Of a stretch of DNA of 49,382 bases, positions 26,286 through 34,200 are shown piece by piece (the stretch's first letter is position 1; every line of letters starts with the position of its first letter). Origin of the DNA: CAYPZT01 sp964415435 (GTDB lineage Bacteria > Patescibacteriota > Microgenomatia > UBA1406 > GWC2-37-13); contig CAYPZT010000004.1 in NCBI GenBank assembly GCA_964415435.1, positions 1 through 49,382 on the forward strand, written 5' to 3'. The notes under the pieces are model-generated. The model did not search any database, was not told the origin of the DNA, and saw nothing but the letters and a program-made list of their open reading frames with translations. The position numbers and the translations under genes are program-made.

Positions 26286-26555
26286 TTAGGCAATACATTC
26301 TTTGAAATATTCTTTTAACATTGTCTTTAAAGTAGTCTTTCCATGATTACATTTAAGATATTCTTCTCGTCGTTTTGCATCTCTTATATTTCTGTATGCC
26401 TCATAGTGAATTAAATTAAGAGGAGCATAGTATTTAGTAGAAATGTTTAGTTTAGAATTATGCTCTTTAAATCTTCTTTGCAAGTTATCGGTAAAACCAA
26501 TATAGATGAAGTTGAATTTAACACTTTTGAGGACATAGACGTAATAGAATTTCAC
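26286..26555 (-). CDS. GIY-YIG nuclease domain protein (UPF0213-like)
   Basis: This small single-domain GIY-YIG protein has about 89 residues: YYVYVLKS at the start, IYIGFTDNLQRRFKEHN as the second motif, then YEAYRNIRDAKRREEYLK with the catalytic Glu. I place the start at the GTG at 26555, because TATAAA (26567-26562) lies 6 nt before it and the domain then begins directly. An in-frame ATG at 26591 would add 12 residues. Its biological role is unknown. Confidence 0.8.
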   Translation of the reverse strand: MKFYYVYVLKSVKFNFIYIGFTDNLQRRFKEHNSKLNISTKYYAPLNLIHYEAYRNIRDAKRREEYLKCNHGKTTLKTMLKEYFKECIA

Positions 26556-26614
26556 AAAGAGTTTATATAGAAAGACGGCAATTGAGTGCAAGCGCTTATA
26601 AGATACATTTATGC

Positions 26615-26640
26615 AGGGAGGTACAAGTCTGCACCTCCCT
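26615..26640. repeat. Perfect hairpin upstream of the GIY-YIG gene
   Basis: The 8-bp arms AGGGAGGT (26615-26622) and ACCTCCCT (26633-26640) flank a 10-nt loop. There is no T-run, so it is not an obvious terminator. It lies in the 185-bp stretch between two array genes, which otherwise holds the hairpin at 26699-26721. Confidence 0.6.
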
Positions 26641-26698
26641 CAGGCTCACTTTGCAGATTATAAAGTCAAATTATTCTCCTACAATTTTTCTTGGCAAG

Positions 26699-26747
26699 GC
26701 CAGGCGCCGAATGGTGCCTGGTCCAGGCTAGTGGATGATGTTAGAAC
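26699..26747. repeat. Cassette-border repeat 4 with adjoining hairpin
   Basis: The 27-bp block (26721-26747) starts GTCCAGGCTAGT and ends in GTTAGAAC (26740-26747). A hairpin directly precedes it, CCAGGCGCC with GGTGCCTGG around GAAT (26700-26721). The stop codon of the FkbM gene (TAA on the minus strand) is part of the core sequence. Confidence 0.55.
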
Positions 26748-27631
26748 CTTTTACAATACATAATACTTGAAGGGAATTCACTTATTTTTATATTGCGGAA
26801 TTTTTTCTTTTTAAAGAAAGACTTCAGAGTATTGCCATTCTGTTGGGAATCTAAATTATGGAATTCTACAGCTATGCTGTGAACCTTTTTGAGGATATTG
26901 TCAGGACAATTAAAGAAAATGCTATATTCAGATCCTTCGCAGTCGACTTTGAGTAATTTGACTTTGTTTATGGAAAAGCTATCCATTATATTTTCTAGGG
27001 TGACAGTTTTTACTTTCAGCTCATCAAATCCTGTTGTGTCGTTTGGAAAAAAAGTATGTCCTGCGAAATTGTTTTTGTTCTCATAAAATCTTATTAACGA
27101 TTTTTTATCTAATATTGCCTTATTTACTGCAGTGATATTTAATAATTTATTTATACTGATGTTTTCGAGTAATAATTTAAAATTAGCTGGTTGAGGTTCA
27201 AAAGCATAGATATGGACATCGGGAAAGTTAGATGCGATTAATAAGGAAAAGGTTCCAATATGAGAACCGATATCTATAACGACATCATTTTTCTCGAATT
27301 TGAGATTGTCTTGACAATAAGATTTTACTACGATTACCTCATAAAGCACACCGACATCGATCGTGTTTGCCCGAACCTTATATTTTATTCCGTTTCTTAA
27401 TTTATAGATTATATATCTCTTTCTTACTAATCCAAAACAATCCAAAATAAAGGTTGGCCAATTTTCAAATATGTTTTTAATAGCTGGAATATCTTTTAAT
27501 ATCGTTATAAGCCAAAAGGTCCTACCTAAATTAATGAATCTTATAATGGAATTAACAAAACCATATTGTTGAGCTAATTTCGTGGAGATTTGATATGTTT
27601 TTTTATAAAGGGAAACAAGCTCACGTCTCAT
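26741..27631 (-). CDS. FkbM-family methyltransferase
   Basis: This 296-residue SAM-dependent methyltransferase has motif I DIGSHIGTFSLL near 118-129, YAFEPQPANF (motif II), and KLLKVDCEGSEYSIF typical of FkbM proteins, with a C-terminal IAVEFHN. These enzymes usually O-methylate sugars of surface glycans or natural products; the acceptor here is unknown. The N-terminal 90 residues are extra. It is a single gene between array repeats and is AT-rich. Confidence 0.88.
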   Translation of the reverse strand: MRRELVSLYKKTYQISTKLAQQYGFVNSIIRFINLGRTFWLITILKDIPAIKNIFENWPTFILDCFGLVRKRYIIYKLRNGIKYKVRANTIDVGVLYEVIVVKSYCQDNLKFEKNDVVIDIGSHIGTFSLLIASNFPDVHIYAFEPQPANFKLLLENISINKLLNITAVNKAILDKKSLIRFYENKNNFAGHTFFPNDTTGFDELKVKTVTLENIMDSFSINKVKLLKVDCEGSEYSIFFNCPDNILKKVHSIAVEFHNLDSQQNGNTLKSFFKKKKFRNIKISEFPSSIMYCKRF

Positions 27632-27675
27632 AATTTTATCTCGTTATTTGTATCTAACATTACTAACTTCAATAT

Positions 27676-27745
27676 GTTAACACAACTGGTCTTGAAGTAG
27701 GCCTGATATTAAAAAGTCAACCAGATCCGTAGGCGAAGTTAAAAC
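27676..27745. repeat. Cassette-border repeat 5 with nested dyads (attC-like)
   Basis: Outer arms GTTAAC (27676-27681) and GTTAAAAC (27738-27745) and inner arms CTGGT (27686-27690) and ACCAG (27720-27724) form a nested imperfect palindrome of 70 bp. It lies 16 bp past the stop of the small membrane-protein ORF. Confidence 0.5.
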
Positions 27746-27761
27746 TTTCTATAGCTATAAT

Positions 27762-27911
27762 TTAATTAGCATTTAGTTTTAAGATGCGACCTAAAAGATA
27801 TGTACCGAAGAGTATTAAAATAATTGCAAGCATTATTATAGTTACGTTTTTTTCAAGAATGAAATCCCCAAAAAGTAAAGAACCTAAAATAAAAAGAAAA
27901 CATTTAAGCAT
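27762..27911 (-). CDS. Small hydrophobic protein, 49 residues
   Basis: The minus-strand frame runs from the ATG at 27911 to TAA at 27762. It encodes two predicted membrane segments (FLFILGSLLFGDFIL and TIIMLAIILILFGTYLLG) and a short basic tail. TATAAT overlaps the start region. It fills an otherwise gene-free 360-bp stretch and has an array repeat at each side, as its neighbours do. It could be a small membrane protein or toxin-like peptide; no family is recognised. Confidence 0.5.
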   Translation of the reverse strand: MLKCFLFILGSLLFGDFILEKNVTIIMLAIILILFGTYLLGRILKLNAN

Positions 27912-27921
27912 TATACAAGAA

Positions 27922-27997
27922 GTTTCAACAGTAGCCCACGGTTTGTTAGTATTGGATCTTTGGGAATCGAGTCCGGGCTTGTGGACGACGTTAGAAT
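27922..27997. repeat. Cassette-border repeat 6 with nested dyads (attC-like)
   Basis: The outer elements are GTTTCAAC (27922-27929) and GTTAGAAT (27990-27997). The inner stem is AGCCC (27933-27937) with GGGCT (27975-27979), continued by GG (27940-27941) with CC (27973-27974) after an unpaired AC. Extrahelical bases of this type are a feature of attC sites. The hydrolase stop codon lies in the core. Confidence 0.6.
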
Positions 27998-28668
27998 CTT
28001 TTATATCTTAAGAAATTTTCAATCTTCTCCATAACTATTTGACATTGGTTTAGATGATCTCTAAAATCGTGTCCCATATCTTCTTGCCTTATGACAAATG
28101 GATTGTTCGCCTTCGCAATTATTTTTTCCGTTTCTTTGGGCAGCACAGCTGTGTCTTTTAATGCGATAAAAATCATGATGGGCTTATGAATATTTTCAAC
28201 TTCTTTAATGGCAGAGTATTGCAAACCATCCTCCACAAATGTGTGCCGCACCTCAAATGATTTGTGTTCTGATCGATTATCCGGTAAATCACGTTCAGAA
28301 TGTTTTAAAAGCCTTTCCATTCCATTTTTTTGATAAGTTGGATATATCAACCGGCGAACAGAGAGAAACAATTTTCGTTACTTCCGCTATTCTATTCCCA
28401 GCAATTATTGAAACAAGTCCACCCAAGCTATGCCCGACTAGTATAACTTCTTGCGGGTGCTCATCTACATAAGATGAAATTCTTTCTTCCACCTGCTTTA
28501 GATAGTTTGTAATCGTGTAGTTATTTATATTTCCACTTGACCAAACATTGCATGGATCAATTCGCTCAGCGGTATAACCAAGCTCGATAAAGTCTTTTTT
28601 CAAAAGTCTTTAGGTGAAGATAGTCCGGTGAATCCAAAAAAACCCGGAAGGAGTAAAGCCAGCTTCAT
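27991..28668 (-). pseudogene. Alpha/beta hydrolase gene broken by two compensating frameshifts
   Basis: The gene opens at ATG 28668 (MKLALLLPGFFGFTG), with TATAAT 8 nt before. It shifts frame near 28603, continues with the nucleophile elbow LVGHSLGGLVS, and shifts back between about 28330 and 28295. It ends with the Asp loop (IALKDTAVLP) and His loop (MGHDFRDH). The first and last parts share one frame and the middle is in another. Both shifts occur at A/T homopolymers. The complete protein would be an RBBP9/YdeN-like serine hydrolase of about 225 residues. Sequencing error is as likely as real decay. Confidence 0.75.
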
Positions 28669-28687
28669 ATTACGAAATTATATCAAG

Positions 28688-28768
28688 AAAGTTCGAACAT
28701 CAAGTTCTTATAGGAAATTTTGAAGTTAAAGCGAGCGAGTCCAAACTCGTATACGACGTTAGAACTTT
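28688..28768. repeat. Cassette-border repeat 7 with dyad (attC-like)
   Basis: Outer arms AAAGTTC (28688-28694) and GAACTTT (28762-28768) are perfect, with GTTCGAAC and GTTAGAAC as the end cores. The 27-bp block is 28739-28765. The inner hairpin CGAGT (28736-28740) with ACTCG (28745-28749) lies wholly in the right half, unlike the other copies. Confidence 0.55.
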
Positions 28769-28773
28769 TTATA

Positions 28774-29349
28774 TTACATCAGGAGGGATTTCACATAAGT
28801 TAATGTAACGTTATCGTTAAAATGTTTTCCGGTATTTTTATAATAATTCTGAAGAATTCTGATTTTATTTTTTTGATAGAACTCATGCATAGAGTGTTTT
28901 AATCCATTTTTATTAACACTCCATTTACTCATATAATTCTTCCAGTCATTAACATTATCTAGCTGGTTTATATCAATAATATTTATCGATTCCTTACCTA
29001 TGATAGCTTCCAGTAGGTAATTAAAAGCTAGTATTTCACTAGGAAACCAAAACTCACAAGATAATTCTCCTTGTAATGATTCGGCTAATGCAGATATAGG
29101 TTGCATCCAATTTCTTGGTTCTCCCCAAGGATCGGGATGACGAATATAACAGAAATTGTAAGGAAATTGTGGTTTAGCGTAATCGGCAATATCCAAGAAT
29201 CCATTATGGTAATTTACCTTAGTTGAAATATTCTTGAATTCCTTTCCTCCTTGACTACTAAATCCGTAGATATCTATAGTATCAAAATCTCTATAGTTGT
29301 TAGGTAAATCCTTAATGGATTCATAGGCCAAAACTAAAGCAGATTTCAT
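28774..29349 (-). CDS. Protein of unknown function
   Basis: I do not recognise this 191-residue protein. It is soluble, with an aromatic and Asn-rich composition and a motif-like YIRHPDPWGEPRNWMQP stretch in the middle. TATAAT lies 6 nt before the ATG at 29349 and overlaps the stop codon of the upstream GIY-YIG gene. It is the last gene with an array repeat at its 3' side. Confidence 0.6.
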   Translation of the reverse strand: MKSALVLAYESIKDLPNNYRDFDTIDIYGFSSQGGKEFKNISTKVNYHNGFLDIADYAKPQFPYNFCYIRHPDPWGEPRNWMQPISALAESLQGELSCEFWFPSEILAFNYLLEAIIGKESINIIDINQLDNVNDWKNYMSKWSVNKNGLKHSMHEFYQKNKIRILQNYYKNTGKHFNDNVTLTYVKSLLM

Positions 29350-29356
29350 AAACGAA

Positions 29357-29716
29357 TTATATCAAGCTTTCTCGGAGCATGAGACGTAAGGTTCTTTTAC
29401 CCTTCGTTGTTTTGAAATATTTTTCTCTTTCGGTAGCATCATGCTTCCCTTTGAAGAATTCACAGAATATGAGCTCAAATGGCCTTCGTGGAGCCGTTGA
29501 CTTGGTGTTGCCGTTTATATGAGAGGTTAGTCTTTCATGAAGGTTAGTTGTATAACCAATGTAAAGGTTACCATCTTTTCTACTTTGCAAAATATATACA
29601 CAGTATTGAAGTTTTTTCGTATATATTAATTTTAGATCCAGTGAATGAGAAGTAAATGGATTATAAATTACAAAATGGAGTTTTTTGACTCTTTTTGAAG
29701 AAACATATTGGGCCAT
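29357..29716 (-). CDS. GIY-YIG nuclease domain protein, second copy
   Basis: This GIY-YIG domain (YCVYILQSRKDGNLYIGYTT, then TEREKYFKTTKGKRTLRLML) differs clearly from the one at 26286. The domain starts near 29605, and no standard start codon lies right before it. The ATG at 29716 is an in-frame choice and another at 29746 lies inside a palindrome, so the true start is unresolved. TATAAT occurs at about 29663 on the minus strand. It is located between the repeat array and tRNA-Tyr. Confidence 0.72.
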   Translation of the reverse strand: MAQYVSSKRVKKLHFVIYNPFTSHSLDLKLIYTKKLQYCVYILQSRKDGNLYIGYTTNLHERLTSHINGNTKSTAPRRPFELIFCEFFKGKHDATEREKYFKTTKGKRTLRLMLRESLI

Positions 29717-29747
29717 GTACCAGAGTTGCTGCGCAACACGGTACATG
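29714..29747. repeat. Palindrome 1 beside tRNA-Tyr
   Basis: The arms CATGTACC (29714-29721) and GGTACATG (29740-29747) enclose a second stem, GTTGC/GCAAC. Its core is the reverse complement of the core of palindrome 2, with indels in the loop. Confidence 0.65.
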
Positions 29748-29791
29748 ACAGTGAACCGTGTTTTGCTTTAGCAAAACTCTGGTTCACTGTC
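29747..29791. repeat. Palindrome 2 directly at the 3' end of tRNA-Tyr
   Basis: Outer arms GACAGTGAACC (29747-29757) and GGTTCACTGTC (29781-29791) are perfect. Inner arms GTTTTGCT and AGCAAAAC are perfect too, separated by a TT loop. The right arm touches the tRNA acceptor end. It has no T-run and is not a typical terminator. Confidence 0.7.
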
Positions 29792-29872
29792 CAGGGGGAA
29801 GGATTCGAACCTTCGAAGGCATAAGCCATCAGATTTACAGTCTGACCCCGTTGGCCACTTGGGTACCCCTGG
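29790..29872 (-). tRNA. tRNA-Tyr (GTA)
   Basis: This class II tRNA has a 7-bp acceptor CCAGGGG/CCCCTGG, the anticodon loop CTGTAAA with anticodon GTA, a long variable arm and the T arm GAAGGTTCGAATCCTTC. The discriminator is A. The 3' CCA is not encoded, so the CCA enzyme must add it. It marks the right edge of the repeat-bearing accessory region. Confidence 0.93.
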
Positions 29873-29946
29873 TTTAGGCATAAATTATATCAATTCCGAA
29901 GCTTTTTTGCTTCATATTTTACTTTCATCATGTATAGTAGAGGTTT

Positions 29947-31179
29947 ATGAAAGTGGTTTTGTTTTCCAATATCGGAGGGTTTATAGAGCCTTACTACCAT
30001 GTGGGTGATGAAGCGATGTTCTATGAATCATATCGCTGGTACAAAGAAAACGTTCCGAAAGTAAAACTGGTTGCTCTTACGGAGTTTATATCTCACAAAA
30101 GTCTTCATCTTACCGAAAAGAAGCATCTCCGCTGGCCGCTGGGGAATAAATCAAGCCGGATATATTTCATAACTCTTCTAGCGCGGACGTTACTGCACCG
30201 TATACTAAAAATAAACGTACTATCGAAAAAGGAATATGAGTTTTTTAAATTAATCCAATCGGCAGATGTACTTCACTTCTCCGGTGGAGGCAATATCAAC
30301 AGCTTATTCCCTTTCTGGCTCTACTATTCCCTATATGCCGCGATAATTGCAAAGATGCTGAGAAAAAAAATACTCATCGTGGGACAAACACTAGGGCCCT
30401 TCAACTTAATCGATCGAATTACATTACCGGTTTTTCACCATCTGCCTGATCTTGTAGGAATCCGTGAGAGGGTGTTTTTCAAAAACAGCAAAATAAAAAG
30501 CATGCTGGACGCCGCCTACACATTGCCTAGCAATTCAGGAAAGCGATTACGCTCTAAAAAAACTTTTAGGATTGGCCTGAGTATACACCCCTGGAAAGGC
30601 TACGAAACACAAATACTGGACGCCGTTACCCATTTCGTAAAATCAGTTAAGAGAAAAAAAGTTGATGTTGTTCTTATACCTCATGAATTCGACAAAAACA
30701 ATAAAAGAGATCTTCTCATATGTAAAAAAATAGCTTCCTTACTTCCCTCTTCAATCCACGTTTATTGTCCTACGTATAAAGAACTGGCAGAGAAATCAGT
30801 TGAACCTGCGATACGGATCAACACCTTAACTTCACAGTGCGACATCCTCATTACGACACGCTACCATGGTCTTATTTTCGGTATGGCTGCGAATGTGCCG
30901 ACTATCGCTTTCCAGTCGGATGATTATTATCATCAAAAAAATACAAACGCCCTAATGCTTATCTATAAAAAGAATGCAACCCGCTATACTGTTGATATCC
31001 GGAAAACTGACTGGCGAACAGATTTTGTAAAAAAGACAAACTACGTACTCAAAAATAATAAGGCTGAAAAAAATATACTAAAAAAACGGAATGAAAAAGT
31101 TATTCGTGATAGAGAAATCTACACGCTCGATCATCTCCTATCTGAATACTATACCTTAGAAAAAGAAAAGCGGATCTGA
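29947..31179 (+). CDS. Polysaccharide pyruvyl transferase family protein
   Basis: This 410-residue member of the PssM/CsaB-like family transfers ketal pyruvate to surface glycans. Conserved parts are SNIGG...VGDEAMF at the start, LHFSGGGNIN near 115, and TRYHGLIFGMAANVPTIAF near 300-320. TATAGT lies 8 nt before the ATG. Glycan modification fits the nearby PP-loop and DUF218 genes. The 3' end overlaps the convergent DUF218 gene by 31 bp. Confidence 0.85.
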   Translation: MKVVLFSNIGGFIEPYYHVGDEAMFYESYRWYKENVPKVKLVALTEFISHKSLHLTEKKHLRWPLGNKSSRIYFITLLARTLLHRILKINVLSKKEYEFFKLIQSADVLHFSGGGNINSLFPFWLYYSLYAAIIAKMLRKKILIVGQTLGPFNLIDRITLPVFHHLPDLVGIRERVFFKNSKIKSMLDAAYTLPSNSGKRLRSKKTFRIGLSIHPWKGYETQILDAVTHFVKSVKRKKVDVVLIPHEFDKNNKRDLLICKKIASLLPSSIHVYCPTYKELAEKSVEPAIRINTLTSQCDILITTRYHGLIFGMAANVPTIAFQSDDYYHQKNTNALMLIYKKNATRYTVDIRKTDWRTDFVKKTNYVLKNNKAEKNILKKRNEKVIRDREIYTLDHLLSEYYTLEKEKRI

Positions 31180-31658
31180 AAAAAAAGTGCCGAGAGAAAA
31201 TCTTTTATGTACCATTGTAGCTTCCTAAAGGAGGATGCGTTTGTTTTCGCCGTAACGTACATTACGTTGTAAGACGTACCAAACACATGCATGCAGATAA
31301 GGCGAGTCCTGTACATGTGAAAATCGGAAGTTACAATGATTATTTTTTTCCATTTATTGGGAATCAGGAAGTACTTCATTGTAAAGCGGATATTTGTTAG
31401 CGTATTGTTTGACTTTTCTTCCAAATATATCGCCTTTTTGGGTATTCCTATTTTTCTTGCGTAGTTATACATCGCGCGCGCCTCTGTCATAACAGGAGTA
31501 GTCCTGCCGATACTCCACTTTCCCGTCATTAATATCCGGGGTGCTTTTTTGTGAAAAAAGAGTAATCTGGCCTTTTCGATCCGTTTTTTTACCGAAACAG
31601 CCAAACTTCCATCATCTTGTATACCACCTGCCAAGACGATGATAACATCGTATTTCAT
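31149..31658 (-). CDS. YdcF/DUF218 family protein
   Basis: This 169-residue protein has the DUF218 pattern: VIIVLAGGIQDDG at the start, RILMTGKW, then the S/N-rich EEKSNNTLTNIRFT and IIVTSDFHMYRTRLI. The fold binds nucleotide-like ligands; the family includes proteins linked to envelope metabolism (SanA, ElyC). It has no membrane helix. TACAAT lies 8 nt before the ATG. Confidence 0.85.
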   Translation of the reverse strand: MKYDVIIVLAGGIQDDGSLAVSVKKRIEKARLLFFHKKAPRILMTGKWSIGRTTPVMTEARAMYNYARKIGIPKKAIYLEEKSNNTLTNIRFTMKYFLIPNKWKKIIIVTSDFHMYRTRLICMHVFGTSYNVMYVTAKTNASSFRKLQWYIKDFLSALFFQIRFSFSKV

Positions 31659-31725
31659 GCGTACTCATTGTATCAGGTAACTAGAGCATAAATGAATCAC
31701 GGAGTCGTGTGCTACAATCTTTTTC

Positions 31726-32883
31726 ATGAAAGTCAGCAATTTCAGAATAGTTGAAGAAGACGTGTATAAGGTTATTTCTGCAGATTTTGTATTTGAAAAA
31801 CCGCATGGGACAAAGGAGGATATTTTTATATCTGTTGCCAAAATGATAGTGCACTTATTTACAAAAGGAAGCATAATGAATCCGCTTCACATACAGAAAA
31901 CGGTGTGGTTTAGGATATCACGCTTTTATAAGGGTGCACTAAATTATGAAGATGCATTTTTTATGATTGCGCTACCTATCGCATTTGCCTTAAATGAGAA
32001 CCTTACGTTTGAAGCGCCAGTATCAAAGGAAATCTACGAAAAAATAAGATTGGTAAAAAAATACTTTGGTATAAAAAATAACATAAAGGTACATGTGCAG
32101 AAAACTTCAAAACGAAGGATAACCACTAACTACGGTCTTCTCTTTACCTTGGGACTAGACTCCTTTTATAGTCTTCTTATTCCGAAAAATACTAAGGATA
32201 CCGACACGCTTGTGTTCGTCGATGGGTATGATATTCCGCTTTATAAAAACGACTTTTTAAGAGATGTTCATAAAAGAATTACGAACGTCGGACGCCATAC
32301 CAGAAAAAAAACAGTGTTCGTTTCAACGAATATTAAAGAAGTCTCCGACAAGATTATCGGCTGGCATACCTATCACATCGCTCCTCTTTTTACAGTTGGC
32401 CTGCTTCTTGGGTTTAAAACACTCTACATGAGCGGCGAAGCATTTGAATGGAGCGAGTGGGGTCTCAGAAGGGGAGCAGATAAACTGTTTAGTACCCGTT
32501 TTTTTAAGCCCGCACTCATCGCCCATACCATGACAAGGGACAAAAAAATCAGGGCACTTATATCTCATACTCACTTTAACCTATTTATAAAAAACCTTAG
32601 GGTCTGCTGGAAAAATGTTTTCGATAAAAAAATCAGATATAACTGCTCTCGCTGTCAGAAATGTCTGCGTACTCATCTTATGCTGTTAGCTCTCGGAGTA
32701 ACGAAAACACCGACCTTCGGAAAAATACAAGTGAGAGATATAAAACGCATAAAGCTGGGCCCCGGAATCTACAACGAATGGCAGATCATTTATAAACTTC
32801 TTCAAAAGCAACGTGGGTTTTCAGTGACAACGATGAATGCCATCGAGACTTTAATAAAAACCAAAGATTTTATATCATTATAA
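31726..32883 (+). CDS. PP-loop-like protein with C-terminal Cys cluster
   Basis: This 385-residue protein has LFTLGLDSFYSLL near 140, resembling the SGGxDS PP-loop of adenine nucleotide alpha-hydrolases but with Leu-Gly in place of the Ser-Gly-Gly start. Near 305-320 it has NCSRCQKCLRTHLM, a Cys cluster seen in relatives found in polysaccharide loci. It probably binds a nucleotide and zinc; the reaction is unknown. TACAAT lies 7 nt before the ATG. Confidence 0.65.
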   Translation: MKVSNFRIVEEDVYKVISADFVFEKPHGTKEDIFISVAKMIVHLFTKGSIMNPLHIQKTVWFRISRFYKGALNYEDAFFMIALPIAFALNENLTFEAPVSKEIYEKIRLVKKYFGIKNNIKVHVQKTSKRRITTNYGLLFTLGLDSFYSLLIPKNTKDTDTLVFVDGYDIPLYKNDFLRDVHKRITNVGRHTRKKTVFVSTNIKEVSDKIIGWHTYHIAPLFTVGLLLGFKTLYMSGEAFEWSEWGLRRGADKLFSTRFFKPALIAHTMTRDKKIRALISHTHFNLFIKNLRVCWKNVFDKKIRYNCSRCQKCLRTHLMLLALGVTKTPTFGKIQVRDIKRIKLGPGIYNEWQIIYKLLQKQRGFSVTTMNAIETLIKTKDFISL

Positions 32884-32951
32884 ACCCATCGCAGCAAAAC
32901 GTTTCCTTTCCTGATACTCCTTTAACATTTCGGCGGTATAATAGAAGCTAT

Positions 32952-33896
32952 ATGCTAATAGACGATGCTCACATTTCAGTTCATGGCGGTAAGGGAGGAG
33001 ACGGCAAGGTTTCCTTTTTTATCAATAAGCGCGGGCCTAGCGGAGGCAATGGCGGTAAGGGAGGAGACGTGTACTTTGTCGTCAACTCTAATGTGCCGGA
33101 TCTCAAAAAATATAAGGAGATCACTACATACACTGCTGACTCCGGAAGACCTGGAGGCCCTAATAGACGGGTAGGACTTAACGGTTTAGATCTTCATCTT
33201 CAAGTACCCAACAATACCACCATTATTGATACACAGAATAAACGCGAAATTATTCTAGATAAGACAAACCCTCAGGTACTTATCGCTCGCGGAGGAAATG
33301 GAGGTATGGGGAATGACTCATTTAAGACATCTACGAACCAAACACCGCGAAAAGCCACCCTTGGGGATCGCGGACAGGAAAAACATTTACATCTCATCTT
33401 GCGTCTTATCGCCGACTACGGGTTCATAGGATTACCAAATGTAGGCAAAAGCAGCCTTCTTAATGCACTGACAAACGCAAACATAAAAACTGCCAACTAC
33501 CCTTTTACCACACTCGAGCCAAACTTGGGCGTAATGGATGGCAGAATACTCGCAGATATTCCCGGACTTATTGAAGGTGCGTCAACCGGCAAGGGGCTAG
33601 GAATCCGGTTTCTAAAGCATATTGAAAAAGTAAGATTGCTTCTTCACTGTGTCGCTGCAGATTCCGAGAACATTACCCAAGATTATATGACAGTGAAAAA
33701 AGAGATCTCTCAGTTTAACCCGCTTATTCTCGAAAAGAAAACAGTAATACTTTTGACAAAAATAGACACGGTATCAGAAGAAAAAATAAAAGAGCAAATA
33801 AAGATTCTGCAACACTATAACCATCCTATCCTAACTGTTTCTATATATGTGAGGCACACTCTTGAAAGACTTCAAGAAGAATTAATGAAGCATTAA
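32952..33896 (+). CDS. obg: GTPase Obg/CgtA
   Basis: This GTPase acts in large ribosomal subunit assembly and stress signalling. It has 314 residues. The glycine-rich Obg fold (1-155) has GGKGGDGKVSF and GGNGGMGNDSF. G motifs are GLPNVGKSS, DIPGLIEGA and LLTKID. The C-terminal OCT domain is absent. An identical 19-nt direct repeat codes for the two GGKGGD loops. TATAAT lies 9 nt before the ATG. Its end overlaps the next convergent gene by 4 bp. Confidence 0.95.
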   Translation: MLIDDAHISVHGGKGGDGKVSFFINKRGPSGGNGGKGGDVYFVVNSNVPDLKKYKEITTYTADSGRPGGPNRRVGLNGLDLHLQVPNNTTIIDTQNKREIILDKTNPQVLIARGGNGGMGNDSFKTSTNQTPRKATLGDRGQEKHLHLILRLIADYGFIGLPNVGKSSLLNALTNANIKTANYPFTTLEPNLGVMDGRILADIPGLIEGASTGKGLGIRFLKHIEKVRLLLHCVAADSENITQDYMTVKKEISQFNPLILEKKTVILLTKIDTVSEEKIKEQIKILQHYNHPILTVSIYVRHTLERLQEELMKH

Positions 33897-34144
33897 TGCG
33901 AAGCGGTTTTACTTCCTTCACCGTTTCTTCGGCGGAACATTCTCTCCTGACTTTTTAATTTCATCGCAAGGTATCTGTCTTTTTGTTTCTTATTTTCCTG
34001 GTCAACTTTTTTTTGACATTCAGCATTTGAGCAGGCGGTTTCAGTATTGGTGATGACCGAATCATCTATTACCTCTTTCCAAACACGGACTACTACACGA
34101 GGGTTTCCACATAAAACACAGACACTATGGGCAATTTTTTTCAT
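33893..34144 (-). CDS. Small Cys-containing protein, possible zinc ribbon
   Basis: This 83-residue protein has CVLCG near the N-terminus and CSNAEC in the middle, a spacing compatible with one zinc site. A basic, Lys/Gln-rich tail follows. No family is recognised. A TATAAA box is close before the ATG at 34144. It is divergent from the EEP hydrolase gene across an 80-bp region with two palindromes. Confidence 0.6.
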   Translation of the reverse strand: MKKIAHSVCVLCGNPRVVVRVWKEVIDDSVITNTETACSNAECQKKVDQENKKQKDRYLAMKLKSQERMFRRRNGEGSKTASH

Positions 34145-34170
34145 ATACTTGTTTATAAGTGTACCAAAAA

Positions 34171-34200
34171 TGTATTGCTAATACAATCTATATATAGATT
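34171..34200. promoter_or_regulatory. Two adjacent palindromes in a divergent promoter region
   Basis: TGTATT-GCT-AATACA (34171-34185) and AATCTATATATAGATT (34185-34200) are each perfect dyads. They lie between the zinc-ribbon-like gene and the EEP gene, upstream of both starts. They may be operators. Confidence 0.4.

Noticed and set aside
26721..26747. Border repeats as simple terminators
   Set aside because: They lack T-runs and vary in stem position; the conserved part is the end sequence rather than a stable hairpin.
32990..33070. 19-nt direct repeat in obg
   Set aside because: It encodes two conserved GGKGGD loops of the Obg fold and needs no other explanation.
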